From: Atherix ibis
Lineage: Eukaryota; Arthropoda; Insecta; Diptera; Athericidae
Direction of reading: 5' to 3'
Assembly (NCBI GenBank): GCA_958298945.1
Contig: OY282606.1
Location: forward strand, 95,487,696 to 95,551,695
Length of the DNA: 64,000 nt
Shown: positions 24,610 to 35,809 of the stretch, in pieces
Position numbering within the stretch: position 1 is the stretch's first letter
Layout of the letters: the number at the start of each line of letters is the position of its first letter
Made by a program: the position numbers and the translations under genes
The notes under the pieces: generated by a model
Databases searched by the model: none
The model's input: only the letters and a program-made list of their open reading frames with translations
What the model was told of the DNA's origin: nothing

Positions 24610-25084
24610 CCCTCCAGCTTTGGTTGTCCGGTTATGAATGAAGAGGCCAGCGGCTAGTCCTGAAAAGAATGTATGCAATTTGTCAACGTCGATGGGATGA
24701 GAGTGTAAATGGTAGATTTACACTCTCAACCCATTGCACATGTTCATTTCGGATGTGTGCTTTGCCTCTGCGTATGGGCTTGAATTTGGTCTGTGCCTTG
24801 GGTATTTACTGATGGGACATGGCAGTATGAATAGGTTCCTGCACAGGCGTGGTCTGGCTACGAAGGCTAGATGCCCTTGTGGGGCGGCCAAGGAGAGTGC
24901 CAAGCACCTTCTTATTGAGTGTGGCATGTACAGGGATTTGCGTGACCTAGCTGCATGTGGAATCGTGGTGAATGATCAGAGTGTGTATGTGAGTGGAGTG
25001 TTAGGTATGAGAGAACGGTATGAATGCCTTAATAGATTTGCCGTGGCACTTTTTGAGAGGAGAGCGAGAGCGGTGCGTGAATGA
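24610..25084 (+). pseudogene. non-LTR retrotransposon ORF2 C-terminus with zinc knuckle (R1/I-like)
   Basis: The start of the recognisable protein is RMYAICQRRWDESVNGRF (about 24665-24718), a block typical of R1/I-type ORF2 C-termini (WQRRWDxxxxGRW). A frameshift in the following region moves the frame. From 24734-25084 the readable part is YLLMGHGSMNRFLHRRGL, then CPCGAAKESAKHLLIEC, a C-x-C-x8-H-x4-C zinc knuckle, then a basic tail ending RRARAVRE and TGA. The TGHG-F-LHR-GL plus CPCG motif is the standard end of these ORF2 proteins, which reverse transcribe and integrate the element RNA. Endonuclease and RT domains are absent, so this is a 5'-truncated, dead copy. It has much higher GC than its surroundings. 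R1 versus I clade cannot be settled by eye. Confidence 0.82.
24698..24728. repeat. 13-bp perfect hairpin, 5-nt loop
   Basis: TGAGAGTGTAAAT (24698-24710), loop GGTAG, ATTTACACTCTCA (24716-24728). It sits exactly where the ORF2 relic changes frame, so the right arm may be a templated inverted duplication that broke the frame. Confidence 0.9.
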
Positions 25085-25670
25085 GTATGTAAATGATACG
25101 CAAGGTGACCACAACCGGGTGAAAAACCAAGGTCGATTTCGGTTGTACATTCGGTTCTTGGCGAACCCGCATACCTGAGATGGCTTAGTGGTGCCTAGGA
25201 ATTTACAAGATTCCTTGCTGTACCACTCCACAATGAGCGGAGTACAAACCGAAGTACTCTTAAAACAAAAATTGGTACTACGGGAATCGGGGTGCCCAAT
25301 GGTGTTAAAACACACTGTGTCCGACAATGGTGAGGCGCCTTCGGCAGCAACGTGGTAGCTGTGGTTAATACCCATATCGCGGGTTCGGATCGCTGGTGGG
25401 AGATACTGGTAATTATCTCGGGTGCTGTCACTGCTTATGACAGTAGAGGTTTGGATAGGCCTCGCCACTAACAGTTGGAGTAACCAGCTTGTAACTGATT
25501 ATTGACTGTAAACTGCCAGTAATGGTGGTGCGTTGATTGAGCGTCACTCAATTCCTATGATCGTAGGCGACTCGTGGTTTTGTGTTTCATTAGGAAAGCA
25601 GGCAATGCCAACTCACACACAACATGAAGTTACCAAATGGGCTCATAGTCGTGGCGCTATATAATGGCTT
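25085..25670 (+). mobile_element. probable 3' UTR of the non-LTR element, plus a shared 44-bp motif
   Basis: The GC-rich character continues from the ORF2 stop through about 25670, with no stop-free frame of note on the plus strand, as expected of a retroelement 3' UTR. At 25624-25667 it ends with ATGAAGTTACCAAATGGGCT...GCGCTATATAATGG, which recurs at 37848-37891 after a different (Jockey-type) ORF2 end. No poly(A) tail is obvious. Confidence 0.5.
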
Positions 25671-25781
25671 CTGGTTCTTATCTCATATACCTTCACATTC
25701 ATATATAAATACTCGTACCAATATAATTTACTTCGAGAGAAATTATTTAACAAAATCCGGAAATATTTATATAAATATTGG

Positions 25782-26864
25782 TAAGTCGAAAAAGTTCGTG
25801 GTGTTTTTGAGTTAAATAGAGACGCTTAAATCAGCTAAAATCAATTTATTCAAACTAATTATTCGCCATTTTCTGTGAAGTGGTCTTAACTTCTGTTAAG
25901 TGGTCTTTGCAGGCCTCTCTTGAAGCTAGCTTGATTCCATTAAGATAGTTCTGCACTGATTAAAACAAGTGGTAGACTGAGGGTTCTATGTCTGGGCTAC
26001 ATTGTGTGTGCATCAAAACTTCCCAGTTAAGCTGTCTTAATTTTTAGCGAGTCATCAAAGATGTGTGTGGTCGAGCGTTATCGTGGTGGAAAACGACACC
26101 TTTCATATTCTCTCAACCGCTTGATATAACCTCTCGAGTTGCATATAGTACAGTACTGAGTTAACAGTTTGACCGAACGATAGCAGTTTATAATGAGCGA
26201 TTCCCTTCCAGTCCCACCATACAGACAGCATGGATACTGGCTTTGAAATCGTTTGTTCATCCCTCTTTTCCATGATCTCTTTCGAACGATATTCTTTTAT
26301 TTATTTTCCATCGCCAGTTATGATTCGCTTCAGAAATATCTCGATTTCATTGTGCTTCAGCAGCGTTTCACAGATATTAAGTCAGTCTATCTTGTTTTTC
26401 ACACTCAATTGATGAGGCATCGAGTTTCTTTTTGAACCCACCCTTTCGCAAATGATTTAGAACGGTTTGATGATGAATGTTTAATTTAAAGGCTTAACTT
26501 CTGATATGCCGGTCTTGCCCTTTTTTTTGGAGAATTTCATCACTTTTTGCAGTAATTGGCCGACCAGAACGGGGCTGATCTTTGGCATCGAAATTTCTAA
26601 AATGGAATCGAGTGAACCATTTGCGTGCTGGTAATTTTGATACTGTACCTCCACCATAAATACCACAAATTTTGTTAAAGTGGTATTGTAAAATATAGCA
26701 AATTTTCTATTAGACTGGAATACATTTTTGAACTTGAATAGCTTTTGATACACTACACCGATTTCAATAAAATTTTGAATACATAAAGTTTAACCGTCTA
26801 GTGGCTGCTGAGCTACTTGCTTTTAACTAAATCCGTCGGAAAATGCCACGAACTTTTTCAATTA
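25782..26864 (-). mobile_element. mariner relic with terminal inverted repeats
   Basis: Left end GTCGAAAAAGTTCGTGGTGT (about 25785) and right end, reverse complemented, ATTGAAAAAGTTCGTGGCAT share the core GAAAAAGTTCGTGG, then TTTT. The span is about 1.08 kb, short for a mariner because of internal deletions. The transposase lies on the minus strand. TA dinucleotides occur next to both ends, but one end carries a small indel so the exact border is uncertain. Confidence 0.82.
25860..26760 (-). pseudogene. mariner transposase relic, third catalytic Asp changed to Val
   Basis: Read on the minus strand in shifting frames. ARKWFTRFHFRNFDAKDQPR and SGRPITAKSDEILQK (about 26645-26525) are the DNA-binding domain. 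NIHHQTVLNHLRKGGFKKKL (26490-26425) is the second helix-turn-helix. ETLLKHNEIEIFLKRIITGD (to about 26310) holds the first Asp. SMLSVWWDWKGIAHYKLL follows near 26200. VVFHHDNARPHTSLMT (about 26100-26050) holds the second Asp. Then WEVLMHTQCSPDIEPSVYHL (about 26020-25955) has Val (GTC) where the family has Asp (GAC), 34 residues after the second Asp. Several stops and frameshifts are present, so it is dead. Subfamily not assigned; it is distinct in sequence from the other mariners in the window. Confidence 0.82.
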
Positions 26865-26865
26865 A

Positions 26866-28960
26866 TTTATAATATAATTGGTAGTGAATATTCCAATACT
26901 AATAAAAATATTCAAATTGGAAAATATTGAGATAAAAATTATAATATTTTTGAAAAAGTAAGTAAAAGTTTTAAAATATTTTTAAAAAAAATTAACTAAA
27001 AATTATACCAAAGATAATAATTTACAAAATGAACCGAGCAGTTTGTGTTAAAATTAATGTACTTTTTTGCCAGATTTGATTTACAGGCTAAATCCCATTT
27101 GGACCAATAAAATCGGACTAATGAAAATGGAACATGAATTCAAGAATATACGGTCATACAAATAAAAATATTGGGATATTTTTAAAAGGATACCATTTAA
27201 AAAATATTGAAAGAATACCATTTAAAAAAATTGTAATTTTTCTGAAATAAATATGAAATTTGGCAGAACTAGAACTCTATAAAATGTTATCATTGATTGT
27301 GACTGAATGTTGGCTAAAGTTATTATTTTTGCTTTTTACTTTTATGGATATACATATCAGTGTGCGTATATATGTTCTTTATAAAAACTGGTAGTTTTCA
27401 CAGCAAAGTAACTAAAGTCTCACAGCGAAACGCTCTATGAACGAACGTCTGCAATACTATTTATTTTGATTTATGATAAAAATTGGAATTTTGCCCCTGA
27501 CTATCCCTGAGTATGCATGTATGTACGCTTGTACGTATAAGTTCGAGTATCAGCCAACGTATCAGGTTGCCAATAAAGAAGAAATATTATAACTATTCGA
27601 ATCTGGAACGGTTTAATCTGTTTGTGGCACATATTGTTTCTGGAGTGTAGATTCTGTCCTTCACACTTGGCAGGTTCACTTCTTCTTCACACGGGCACTA
27701 AAATTGGACGACAATATGAGTTTGATAGTACGAGTATATGGAAAAAAGTCCAGATAGATTTTATCTATCGATTCAACAGACCTTTTATTAAATAAAGTTT
27801 TTGCTATTGATAGTATTTGTGTCTGGTAGCTTTAGCTTATGATATTGGTGCTAAAAGTTTCTGTCAACATTTTCGGAATATTTTTGGATAGCTGGATTTT
27901 CTCGTCATCATTATATAAGAAAATATTAAAAAGTTTTACCGAAAAATATTTCAAATTTTCAAATGGCTTATTATAATTATTTGGAGATTTAACTAGCAAA
28001 ATAATAGTAAATGCCAACGGCAGACGACTGAAAATAGTGTCCCTTTTTTATGAATTTTATAGAAGTTTAACATTGGTAAGTCCAAGTATGTATTTAAAAA
28101 ATAAAAACAGAACAAAATATTGAAAATTAATAACTATCAAAAAATGTTCAAAAATATCCAAAAATGTCCTTCCAATTTTTTTACATTAACTCGTGTTAAG
28201 AACATCTAAATTTTGTTTGTGAAGATAAATCTTATATTTTCTGTTTGGTGCATCGTCAATAACCGATTAATACCTAAGAGAGCATTTAACATTTGTTTAT
28301 TTGAATAAACAAGAGTTAAAAGTATAGCAAATAATTTTCCATCTGATAAAAATCATTTCTTATGAAAAGAAAAGGATTTTTTTACAAAAACTATATTTTA
28401 TTTGCCAAAATAAATTTTCCTTTGAATTTACAAACATTTCTAAAACATTTCGTTCGATGATAAAACATCTCTGTTCATTTACATGATATCCTGTCTAATA
28501 AAAACATGCAGAATAACCAAATTTCTGGCTTAGCATCGCCCATGGTAGGGATCATGATGAAATTGATTAAATTATCGTCTATATTTGATAAAATTAATTT
28601 TTACAATTTTTTTTTTGTATATGAGTTTGAATCACCTCTAGTGTATACTAAGAAAGATTATATATTTTTGTAAAATAGAAGATTTTTTTAATTAAAAAAG
28701 ATATTATTCATTTTTTGTTTGGAAAGTATAGCTCTATAGTGGGACAGACTTTTGTAATATATTATAATTACACTTTTAATTAATTTAGCTTAAAATAAGC
28801 TGCCATTTGATATTATGTATTATATTTTTTACCAAACAATGTGTGAAAAGAGTTTTATGTCAATTTCGCGCTTGGAAGATACGACAATAAGCAAAATTTC
28901 CATATATAAGGCTGTAAAAACTCACTAACAACTGTAAAAGGCTGTTATATTTGTAAAATG
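26866..28960. other. AT-rich DNA, nothing recognised
   Basis: No conserved block. Around 27330-27560 it is slightly less AT-rich, with fly-like ATGTATGTACG tracts, but no coding signal. Confidence 0.5.
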
Positions 28961-28961
28961 T

Positions 28962-28992
28962 AATTGTATGGTATATATTATACCATACAATT
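28962..28992. repeat. 31-bp inverted repeat
   Basis: AATTGTATGGTATA (28962-28975), TAT spacer, TATACCATACAATT (28979-28992). It lies immediately upstream of the transposase relic at 28.99 kb. Confidence 0.9.
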
Positions 28993-29370
28993 TTTTTGGA
29001 AAATGAAGAAGGGGAGAACTTTAACGTCAATTTTAATCGCTATGGCCGTATGATAATCGACTTTTTTTCTAGGCCTGAACTTGAAGATTTTAATTTTGGT
29101 TTCAATAATCAGTCACAGAAAACGACAAATATTGGCTTTAGTATACGGAAAATTCCTAGGACGCCTAATTTCGATATTTGATGATAGCAATTGGCCTCTA
29201 AGATCGCGCGATTTGTCCCGCCATTGGAGCATTTCTTCTGACGGAATTTAAAGGACTGTCTCCATGCAGAAACAACAGAGCATTTAAAAACTAACTTCCG
29301 TCGAATAATAACCGAATTACAGCCCGAAATCAAAAATTACCTAAAAAGCATCGATGCAAAATAGTAAAAT
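28993..29370 (+). pseudogene. Tc1/mariner-superfamily transposase relic (SDEAHFWL family), copy 2
   Basis: Only the C-terminal half survives. ENEEGENFNVNFNRYGRMII, then DFFSRPELEDF, corresponds to the family block EGxxVTVNGxRYRxMIxDFFWPELEDM. After frame changes, SNWPLRSRDLSRHWSISS resembles NWPPRSCDLTPLDYFLW, and HAETTEHLKTNFRRIITELQ followed by PEI resembles the C-terminal helix region (LKxNIRRVIAEIQPEI). The final stop is near 29361. Highly mutated: the DGATCH block with the second Asp is not recognisable and DLTPLD has lost its pattern. Confidence 0.62.
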
Positions 29371-30414
29371 TTTAATAATATGCAAATGTGATTACAAAAA
29401 AGTATATTTTACTTAACATTACTTTTCAAAGCACAAAATTGCATAAACCTTTAGAAAATCTTAATAAGTTTGAGCAAACACACATTCAAATTTCGAACAA
29501 CAAAAATATCTTATAGGAAATTTTAAATTTTGTTTTCGGAAATATTGCACATTAAGCAGAACTGATTTTATGAGTGGGACAAACATAAAGTACATAAACC
29601 TATTGAGTAAAATTGACTAAAATTATTTTTCACGGTGACTGGGTTATAAATCGATGAAATGTAAATTGCTGAGAATAGAAGAATATCATCCGATCGTATT
29701 CGATTCGTGAAGAGTATAAATCTGGTCCTTTTCATAAACGATGTGCATATGAAGTCACGTACGGACGATAGTACACACTTTTGGAAAATCCAAAATTAGA
29801 TTCTCTCGGATTTGCCGAACATTAACACGTAGGAAACTAGTTAAATCTGGTATCGTATTACCTGGCAGTATCGGAAACTATGCGAATAAATCGGTACGTT
29901 GACCGTTTAAGAGAATCAACTGGAAAAGCTTAACGCACTTAGCTACCATAAATAAAATGACTTCCTTAAAGAACACCTTATAAACTTTGCAACTATTTTT
30001 GCATTTAAATTTGATGCTTTTTCCTTTTTGCCTGTAATCACATAACATCATTGATGGAACATAATCCTATTAGTGCTAAGGTAAAATGGCAACTGTATTG
30101 AAATAGAAATTTTCTCATTCGTATTAGTAATTTAAGATTGTTCGAAATGAAAATATTAGACAGTATATTAAGTTATTTTAATCCTTTTAATTGTTTGGAT
30201 AATGTTTGTATAAAATCGCCAACGATACTAAATATTTCTGGATAATCACCAAAGATTTTCACTTCAGCTACCGCAGGTTCACTGCTTTTCTAGGGACTTT
30301 ATTTAAAGAAATTTATCTTTTTTAAAAATAAAGTCTAGACTCATTCCAGGTATTTCTCGTATTGATCATAGCAAAACGATTATAATAATAATTATTTTAG
30401 TAAAAAATCTTTGT
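29371..30414. other. AT-rich DNA, nothing recognised
   Basis: A slightly GC-richer patch at 29690-29950 has no open frame or motif I can identify. Confidence 0.45.
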
Positions 30415-30880
30415 TAATAAGGAAGGAAATGAATGAGGAAGAAAGGATGTGAAGGATAATTCTCAAACAAGGGTATTAATATGATTGGAAAGATGAGAAT
30501 TAAACTTTTTCATATGTCCAGCATATGGGACTTTAGGGTTACGAAAGAATAAAAGAGAGCATCTATAATTTTACGAAGTACTTATGACTGAAGGGTTGGA
30601 TTCGATAGGAATTGGAAGGCTTAGAAGATGTAATTCCATATTGGTTTAAGTAGGTTTAAAACGTTCGTCTAGAAGTTTAAATAGTTGTCGCTATTGTCTG
30701 TTTAGTTCTAGTCTGTGTTCCATAACAAGTGTTTGTCGAAGCATACTCCTAAGTAACAAACTTTATTGTCTTGAGGTATTTCCCTTGCTTCATGGTGGAG
30801 AGTAAAAGTTGCATAGACACATTTTCGTTCGTTAACTTTTATTTACCACTTAGTAAACTAATTCTGGAGGTTTTATATTT
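30415..30880 (-). pseudogene. Jockey-clade ORF2 relic, sibling of 760-1355
   Basis: On the minus strand: CVYATFTLHHEAREIPQDNK, then VCYLGVCFDKHLLWNTD (about 30835-30720), i.e. the IxFTLR...YLGVxLDKRLLWN block that follows the RT palm. Next comes HRLELNRQ-stop-RQLFKLLDER (about 30715-30660). A deletion removes the LQPIWTYG block, and LSNHINTLV with stop and ELSF (30490-30440) corresponds to RLSNHTNILVHELS in the first copy. Nucleotide similarity to 800-1350 is evident over the whole length, for example TATTA(G/A)TATGATTGGA(G/A)AGA. Dead, 5'-truncated. Confidence 0.68.
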
Positions 30881-33800
30881 GAAATTTTATTATTTTGGAA
30901 GTATTTTGGGGATTTTTGCTAGATGCAAGGCAGTCAAAGATGGAGTTAGGACAGATGCGCAGATTGGGATACGTAGTATAACAAGTGTGCTGCCTTGCAG
31001 AACACTACAGAATATAGAAAACTTATTCGATAGTTTTTTTTTAGCTGCATTTGTTTGTAAAAAATGGCTTAAGTATTAGATAATATATGGAGGGTAAAAT
31101 CCTTTTGAATATTCAGAGTAACCTCAGATGCCAGATTCGTTCAAAAGTTTAACTTTTCTATGTCTAAAAACACACCAGGATAATACTATTTTTTTTTCTA
31201 AAGCGAAATAATTGTATGACCAGAGTTAGTTTTAGTTAATTAGACTATATGATTTGAGAATATAAAAATTCTAGTCAGATCAATATTAAATTACAATTTT
31301 TATTTGAAAATAATTTCTGTTACTCTTATAATAAATAAAATATATCAAAAAATATATTTTACATAATAAATAAGCCTTATCTGTAAAGTTTTTAATTCGA
31401 AAATCTTACAACTTGGACAGGTAATCATATTAATAATAAATTGGATTCCTTTTAATAAATGGAAATTAGTCAAGATTTGCTTTTATCCAAAATAAGGAAA
31501 GAGGAAAAATATACTACCATTAAGAGGTAAGGTAATGAATACTTTTAGTAACTATTATTTCATCTTTTTGATTATTTTCTAACGAAATTGAAACACTTAA
31601 ATAATGAACAGCAATAATGAACGTTATCGAAGAGGTATGAACATTTTCTTCTAACCTTGTTTATTTGGCTGACAAAAGCAGACCGAATCACTATATTTAC
31701 AAGGGTACTATCATTTTGTGCTAAATTAAACTCTTATAAAAGTAAAATAATACAAACGTTTATTACCATTTTCATAATCGAATACTTAATATTCGTAGTA
31801 CTGGTCCGAAAACCATTAAGACATTATACGATTTAGAATAGAGTAGGCCGAGTTATGTAAAGCAAACAGTTTCCAATACATTTACTTCCGTTTTTCTGAC
31901 TATTAATAAAATTACCATTACCAAAATTACTAAATCGAAACAATATGAAATGCATGGAATATTTTCCAAAACATAGAAAATTTAATCTAAATCCAAACGT
32001 AAGGTACGAATATAAGTTAAGCTATATGAATGGAATATTAGAAGTTATTTAATACATTAAAATGTACCTCACTTATTGTAATTAATGCGAACCGGTATTT
32101 ATAGGACTTTGATAATTTGTAATACAGCTATAATATGCATAATAAGTTAGTTCCAGTTTTTCCATACTTTTTTTAACATCCTAAGTACTTTCTTATATCA
32201 TAGAATTCGTAATACGACCAGACCATACTATATAGTACTGATTACAATGTTTGCTTTTTTTATTATTAAAATCTAAAGAATGCGGTCAAAGTGAAAAGTT
32301 TATTTAATATCTGAAGGTGAATTGTATGATTGCAAAGTTCACGCAAGCGTAAAAGGAAAACAACCCAAAGTCCTTTTTTGCAATAATGTTGATTTCACAT
32401 TGACTCGTAACCGAAAGCAAATTTACTTACTACGAAAGTGGAGAATAAATTGACTTTAGACTTTGTGCGTTGTTATGTCGTTTAAGTACAATTTATGGTC
32501 AAAGGTAATGTTCTTATTCTAAGTTAATAGAAAAACCAGAAATTCATAGAAATTGCGTACAAATTCAAAAGGAAATTTTCCAATTGTAGAAGATCACGCA
32601 AACCCAAACCAAAATACATAACATTTTCCTGGTTAATTAAAGGACTTTTCGACAAATTCAACAGTTTTCGAATTATCGACCATACACTAATATAAGAAAA
32701 TGATTTTCTTATTCAGTTTAAGTTAAAGTTTAGCATAGAATGTATATGTATATCCTTCAATGGAAAAAATGACTTTGCGAATTTCGATTGCGCCCAAAAA
32801 TCGGTATTAATAAACTCCTGCAAATAAACCAGAATTCACAAAATCTATTTTATTCGCATCTAAATAACATTCGTACCCATATATCTATACTATGTACATA
32901 TGTGTATAAGAATAATTACAACAAAAGTACCTTATTATGAGACATAATCTTAAGCTTAAAAGTTTCACATTTAACTCTTCCATGAATGTATAGACCCACC
33001 ATCTATTGTCCATTTATGAATAAGTCATACTTATTCGTGTATACATATCTAACACTGATATAACCTGGTATAATTATCCTTTTTCTCCTTTATGTAGTTT
33101 TCTTAACCTTTATTAGTTTTGGATTTTACCAATTTGAATAAGAGAATACCTTTGGAACCATTTTTTTAATAGATTTTCTCGACAGTCATCATATAGTAGA
33201 AGAAGTATTACGTATATAGACAGTTGGTGTAGTAGATTTTTAAATAATAAAAATGGCGAAAAAAGAAATAAATAATAAAAATGTCTTGTGGGAAAAATGG
33301 TAGTCGTTAAGTGTAAAGTGTGTATTTTTAATAAGATTTCAAAACTCATTTCAGAAAATAATTACTTTATTAAATGAAGTTTTCTCGTATTTTTGGAATT
33401 ATGCTTTATACATATTATATAACAAAGAGGATGAATGACAATCTCATTAAGATATAATTTATTTAAAAAAAAAACAACAAAACAGATTCCTTTTTATAAA
33501 CTGAAAATGATTCAAAAGTTCTTTATGTGTACACATTAAAATTTAATGGAATTTTTAATAAACATAAAAATATGATCAGTTAACATCCTTGAAATCTATA
33601 GTTTTAATATTTTATGTTTCTTGATAAAAGCCCAAAATTGTACAGATCCGGAAATTTTATTCGCTCGAACAATCACACGCAAACGGGACCAAGTTTTTGT
33701 TTGGAAAAGCACTGAAACAGACAGGAATTTGTATTGTGAACAAGTTTTTGCAATTTCTCATCACTTAATCCAAGAACGTATTTAACAAAAAAAAGTCCTC

Positions 33801-34413
33801 AGCTTAAAATCAGTTTTTGCAACTAGGATATTCGTAAACTTGAATTGTTCTATTTCTGCAAAATAACTAAAAACTTAACAGCGGAAAATCCATCCAAAAG
33901 TACAGGAGACGGAAAAGGAAGAATACAAAGCTTTTGATGTGCACGAACATTTATTTAAATTTATATTTTCCTTAAAGTCAAAGTTAGAAATGCGTTTATG
34001 GAGAGTAAAATAAACTTGATATTGTCTTAATTGTTGTTCGTATATTTTTCCAAAAATAATATATGGCCAATCTTTGATAGTATAACATAATCGTTGATGT
34101 TCACCGATTTGTAAGTTTACTTCTCCTTTTTTCTATTTTTTTTATTGCATAATTATATTTTAATTATTCAATTAAAATATAAATATTTTATTTTACTCAC
34201 TTTATTCAAATGTTTGAGCTACTAATTGATTTTCATATGTCCGGAGCCTAGAAAAAAATGTATTCCTTGGCTATGATATCCTTACGTTTTAAGTATATAT
34301 TTTCAATCCGCAAAAGGTATTATAATTTGTTGGAAGATACAAAAATATCTTTATAAAGCAGAAATATCCACCAAAAATTAGAACATGCTAAAAATTTATA
34401 AAATTACATATAA
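30881..34413. other. AT-rich DNA, almost featureless
   Basis: No coding or RNA signal recognised in 3.5 kb. A ~60-bp stretch at 33345-33405 (CATTTCAGAAAATAATTACT, then TTATTAAATGAAG) is similar to 38276-38340. Confidence 0.5.
33345..33405 (+). repeat. short dispersed repeat, copy 1 (partner 38276-38340)
   Basis: TCATTTCAGAAAATAATTAC-TTTATTAAATGAAG...TCTCGTAT...GGAATTAT aligns with TCATTTCAGAAGATAATTAC-ATTATTAAATGAAA...ACTCGTAT...GGAATTAT. No function known. Confidence 0.65.
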
Positions 34414-34718
34414 ATCCAACGAACTTGAACAAAATTAATTAGCGTTCTCGTTTTACAAATGAAGTAATGGTCGTATCGCATTGAGCCATAAAGTGGCGGT
34501 CTATTTACCTTCTTTTATGAAAATGCCAACAAAGGTGTTTTGCTGAACCACTAAAACATGAACATCAAAGAGACAGATCAGATATGGCAAAGAAAATAAT
34601 AATATTGTTTTCGAAATTATTATTTTTCTTAAATAAATATGGATTCAAATAAATTCAAAGAATATCTTATATAAAAAAAAGAACGGTTGCAATTTTTAAC
34701 CTGTTTTAATTAAAGTGT
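34414..34718 (+). repeat. unclassified ~300-bp dispersed repeat, copy 1
   Basis: From ATCCAACGAACTTGAACAAA to TTTTAATTAAAGTG; strongly similar to 43171-43474 along its length, including CATTGAGCCATAAAGTGGCG, GTGTTTTGCTGAACCACTAA and AACATGAACATCAAAGAGAC. Flanks of the two copies are unrelated, so the ends are true element ends. No ORF, no terminal inverted repeat and no poly(A) tail that I can see. Confidence 0.88.
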
Positions 34719-34769
34719 TTAATAATGTATGTGATTAAAATCGAAAACAACATTATTTAATCATTATTA

Positions 34770-35098
34770 CACAGAGTGTATTCACACGACTCCTTTTTTC
34801 CTGCTTTTTTTTTCTTGCACGTTGCTAGAAAAGACGTCACTGCTTGATTTGATACTATTTTCGAATCAAGGTTGCAGAAATAGAAGCGGTTCTAATAGAT
34901 TTAACGAGAATCAATGAGGGCCACATCTATGTATGTACGTGAACAAACCAGCTATAAATCCAACTTTAAAAATAACATCGTATGAAGCCAACGCGTATAA
35001 AAACCATAAATAAACCAAGCGCCGCAGCCAGCTTCGAAATAAGTAGCGAATCTAGTAATAAAAGAAGCAGGAAAAATTACATTGTGTGAAGTCGGGTT
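34770..35098. mobile_element. foldback/MITE-like element, copy 2
   Basis: Left arm GTATTCACACGACTCC, then TTTTTTCCTGCTTTTTTT. Right arm, reverse complemented, CCCGACTTCACACAATG, then AATTTTTCCTGCTTCTTTT. Together these are imperfect terminal inverted repeats of about 40 bp. The internal right half shares GTATGAAGCC, AAGCGCCGCAGCCAGCTTCG and AATAAGTAGC-like blocks with 21448-21840. Non-coding. Confidence 0.55.
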
Positions 35099-35477
35099 TT
35101 ATTCAGCATTTGTTTCGAACGCGTTTTAAAGTTCGAATGTATTTTAGCATCTAGAGAAGTTACGCAGCATTCTTCTAATCACTTTAGAAGCATTTGAATA
35201 CACACATTCGCAATTTCAAAATTATATGTGGATACATTTTGATTTTCCATTTTAGATTATGACAATGTCAGTGATGATATTTTTAGGGATTTAATTAAAT
35301 CAACTTAAAGGAAGAAGTGCACTCGAACGCAAAAATTGCAGTTGTCCTCTATCAGTAAGAAATTCTGAATGCTAGAATACCGAAACCAAATTGTGTAATA
35401 GATCAGAAATTGCCACTTTTCAGTTAAGAGGCAAGAAATTGGTGCAAAAGAGTAGAAAAATTACTATACAATTCATA

Positions 35478-35570
35478 CATAGTATAATATTATATTCTTG
35501 TTCAGGATACACATATGGGTTAATCGATTGTTAATGCGTCGACGGATGACGAAACTAGCAGTCGAGATAA
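35478..35570 (+). repeat. dispersed repeat, copy 2 (partner 11712-11800)
   Basis: TATTATATTCTTGTTCAG and GATTGTTAATGCGTCGACGG as in the partner. Upstream bases (35400-35477) show weaker similarity, so the element may be longer. Confidence 0.5.
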
Positions 35571-35809
35571 AGACGCACACGTGCATGTTTCCTTTGTAAA
35601 AGCAGGAGAGATGATTTTTGCCAATGTACACAACCTTTCTCAAAAACTTGCATAAGTGGATGAGCATGCGAAATGTATGCTTAATTTTATTTACATTGAG
35701 TAAATGCAATTAACTTGTTTTATCAAGTATAATTGACTTAAATTATGAGCGTGAAAAGCTTACAGTGATAATTGTGTTTTGCTTTAACATTGTTTTTTTT
35801 TTTTAAATA

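Noticed and set aside
25170..25400. tRNA-like A box (TGGCTTAGTGG near 25183) and B-box-like GGTTCGGATCG near 25383
   Set aside because: Spacing of about 200 bp is far too long for a tRNA or SINE promoter, no cloverleaf can be drawn, and the segment is explained as the 3' UTR of the non-LTR element.
25001..25468. 155-codon minus-strand ORF opposite the zinc-knuckle ORF2 end
   Set aside because: Overlaps the plus-strand ORF2 relic and its UTR. It shows no domain, and its length reflects the locally higher GC content.
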